Of a stretch of DNA of 15,471 nt, positions 15,219 to 15,471 are shown piece after piece. A program made the translations under genes and the position numbers. The notes under the pieces are model-generated. The model ran no database searches. It saw only the letters and a program-made list of their open reading frames with translations, and was not told the DNA's origin. How positions within the stretch are numbered: position 1 is the stretch's first letter; every line of letters begins with the position of its first letter. Origin of the DNA: CAYNWK01 sp964400875 (GTDB lineage: Bacteria; Chloroflexota; Anaerolineae; Anaerolineales; UBA4823); assembly GCA_964400875.1 (NCBI GenBank), contig CAYNWK010000101.1:1-15471 (forward strand), given 5' to 3'.

Positions 15219-15227
15219 CATTCCATC

Positions 15228-15471
15228 CTACACTCTTGAGGAACTCTTACGAATGATTAAACTCGGATCTACCCAGTCTATCCTGGCGTTGAATTCCTCA
15301 TCGTTCTGGCGGGTGGCGATCATATTCTTGATCTGTTCCACCGCCAGGGCGCCCAGCGCTTTCAAGTTTTGTCTCACGGTGGTCAGCGGCGGCGAAAAAT
15401 AGGCGGCTTCAGGGATATCGTCGAAGCCGACGATGCCCAGGTCTTGGGGAACGCGCAAGCCGATTCGCCGG
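15228..15471 (-). CDS. LacI-family transcriptional regulator, C-terminal end (gene continues beyond window)
   Basis: Only the last 80 or so residues are inside the window; the frame is open to base 15471, and the TTG at 15458 is not a start. The sequence VPQDLGIVGFDDIPEAAYFSPPLTTVRQ is the signature of the sugar-binding domain of LacI/GalR repressors. It is followed by LGALAVEQIKNMI and the usual ending PSLIIRKSS. The DNA-binding helix-turn-helix would lie upstream, outside the window. It is on the same strand and immediately upstream of the sugar/methyl-transfer operon, so it is the natural candidate for controlling it in response to the imported sugar. I found no clear LacI operator palindrome within the window. 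Confidence 0.92.
   Translation of the reverse strand, partial: RRIGLRVPQDLGIVGFDDIPEAAYFSPPLTTVRQNLKALGALAVEQIKNMIATRQNDEEFNARIDWVDPSLIIRKSSSRV

Overview
This is a GC-rich bacterial window with densely packed genes, GTG as well as ATG starts, two lipoprotein signals, a MurJ flippase and a RbsC/FrcA-type sugar transporter with a half-size ATPase. Protein style (secreted proteins with Ala/Pro/Thr linkers, a subtilase ending in an aromatic-Pro-Leu tail, and a URO-D/corrinoid pair beside sugar ABC genes) makes me think of Chloroflexota, probably Anaerolineae. That assignment rests on resemblance only; no rRNA is present.

Left part (1-7363), housekeeping and secreted proteins. The 3' part of a metal-transporting P1B-type ATPase (+) meets a secreted S8 subtilase (-) tail to tail. 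Upstream of the subtilase on the same strand lie a DJ-1/PfpI-family protein and murJ. A divergent promoter region separates murJ from two tRNA-Ser genes (UGA and GCU) on the + strand, which end in a good intrinsic terminator. A small metallophosphoesterase and a transglutaminase-like lipoprotein follow on +.

Right part (7377-15471), one co-directional minus-strand block. In transcription order: the 3' end of a LacI-family regulator; a hairpin; a 5'-truncated class II aldolase remnant that overlaps the next gene by ATGA; a URO-D-superfamily methyltransferase-like protein; a B12-binding corrinoid protein; a 74-residue unknown; a lipoprotein sugar-binding protein; two large hairpins; a single-domain ABC ATPase; a RbsC-type permease; galK; galT. 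Spacing is tight except for a 159-bp leader before the binding protein and a 213-bp hairpin-bearing gap after it.

How it may work together: the ABC system imports a sugar, and GalK and GalT put galactose (or a relative) into the Leloir pathway. The URO-D protein plus corrinoid protein form the two core parts of a cobalamin-dependent methyl-transfer system. Their placement in a sugar uptake and phosphorylation operon suggests the hypothesis that the imported compound is an O-methylated sugar or glycoside that is demethylated by corrinoid chemistry before or after entry into the galactose pathway. This is inference. The methyl-accepting partner and corrinoid reactivase are not in the window, and the URO-D protein lacks the usual Cys zinc ligands.
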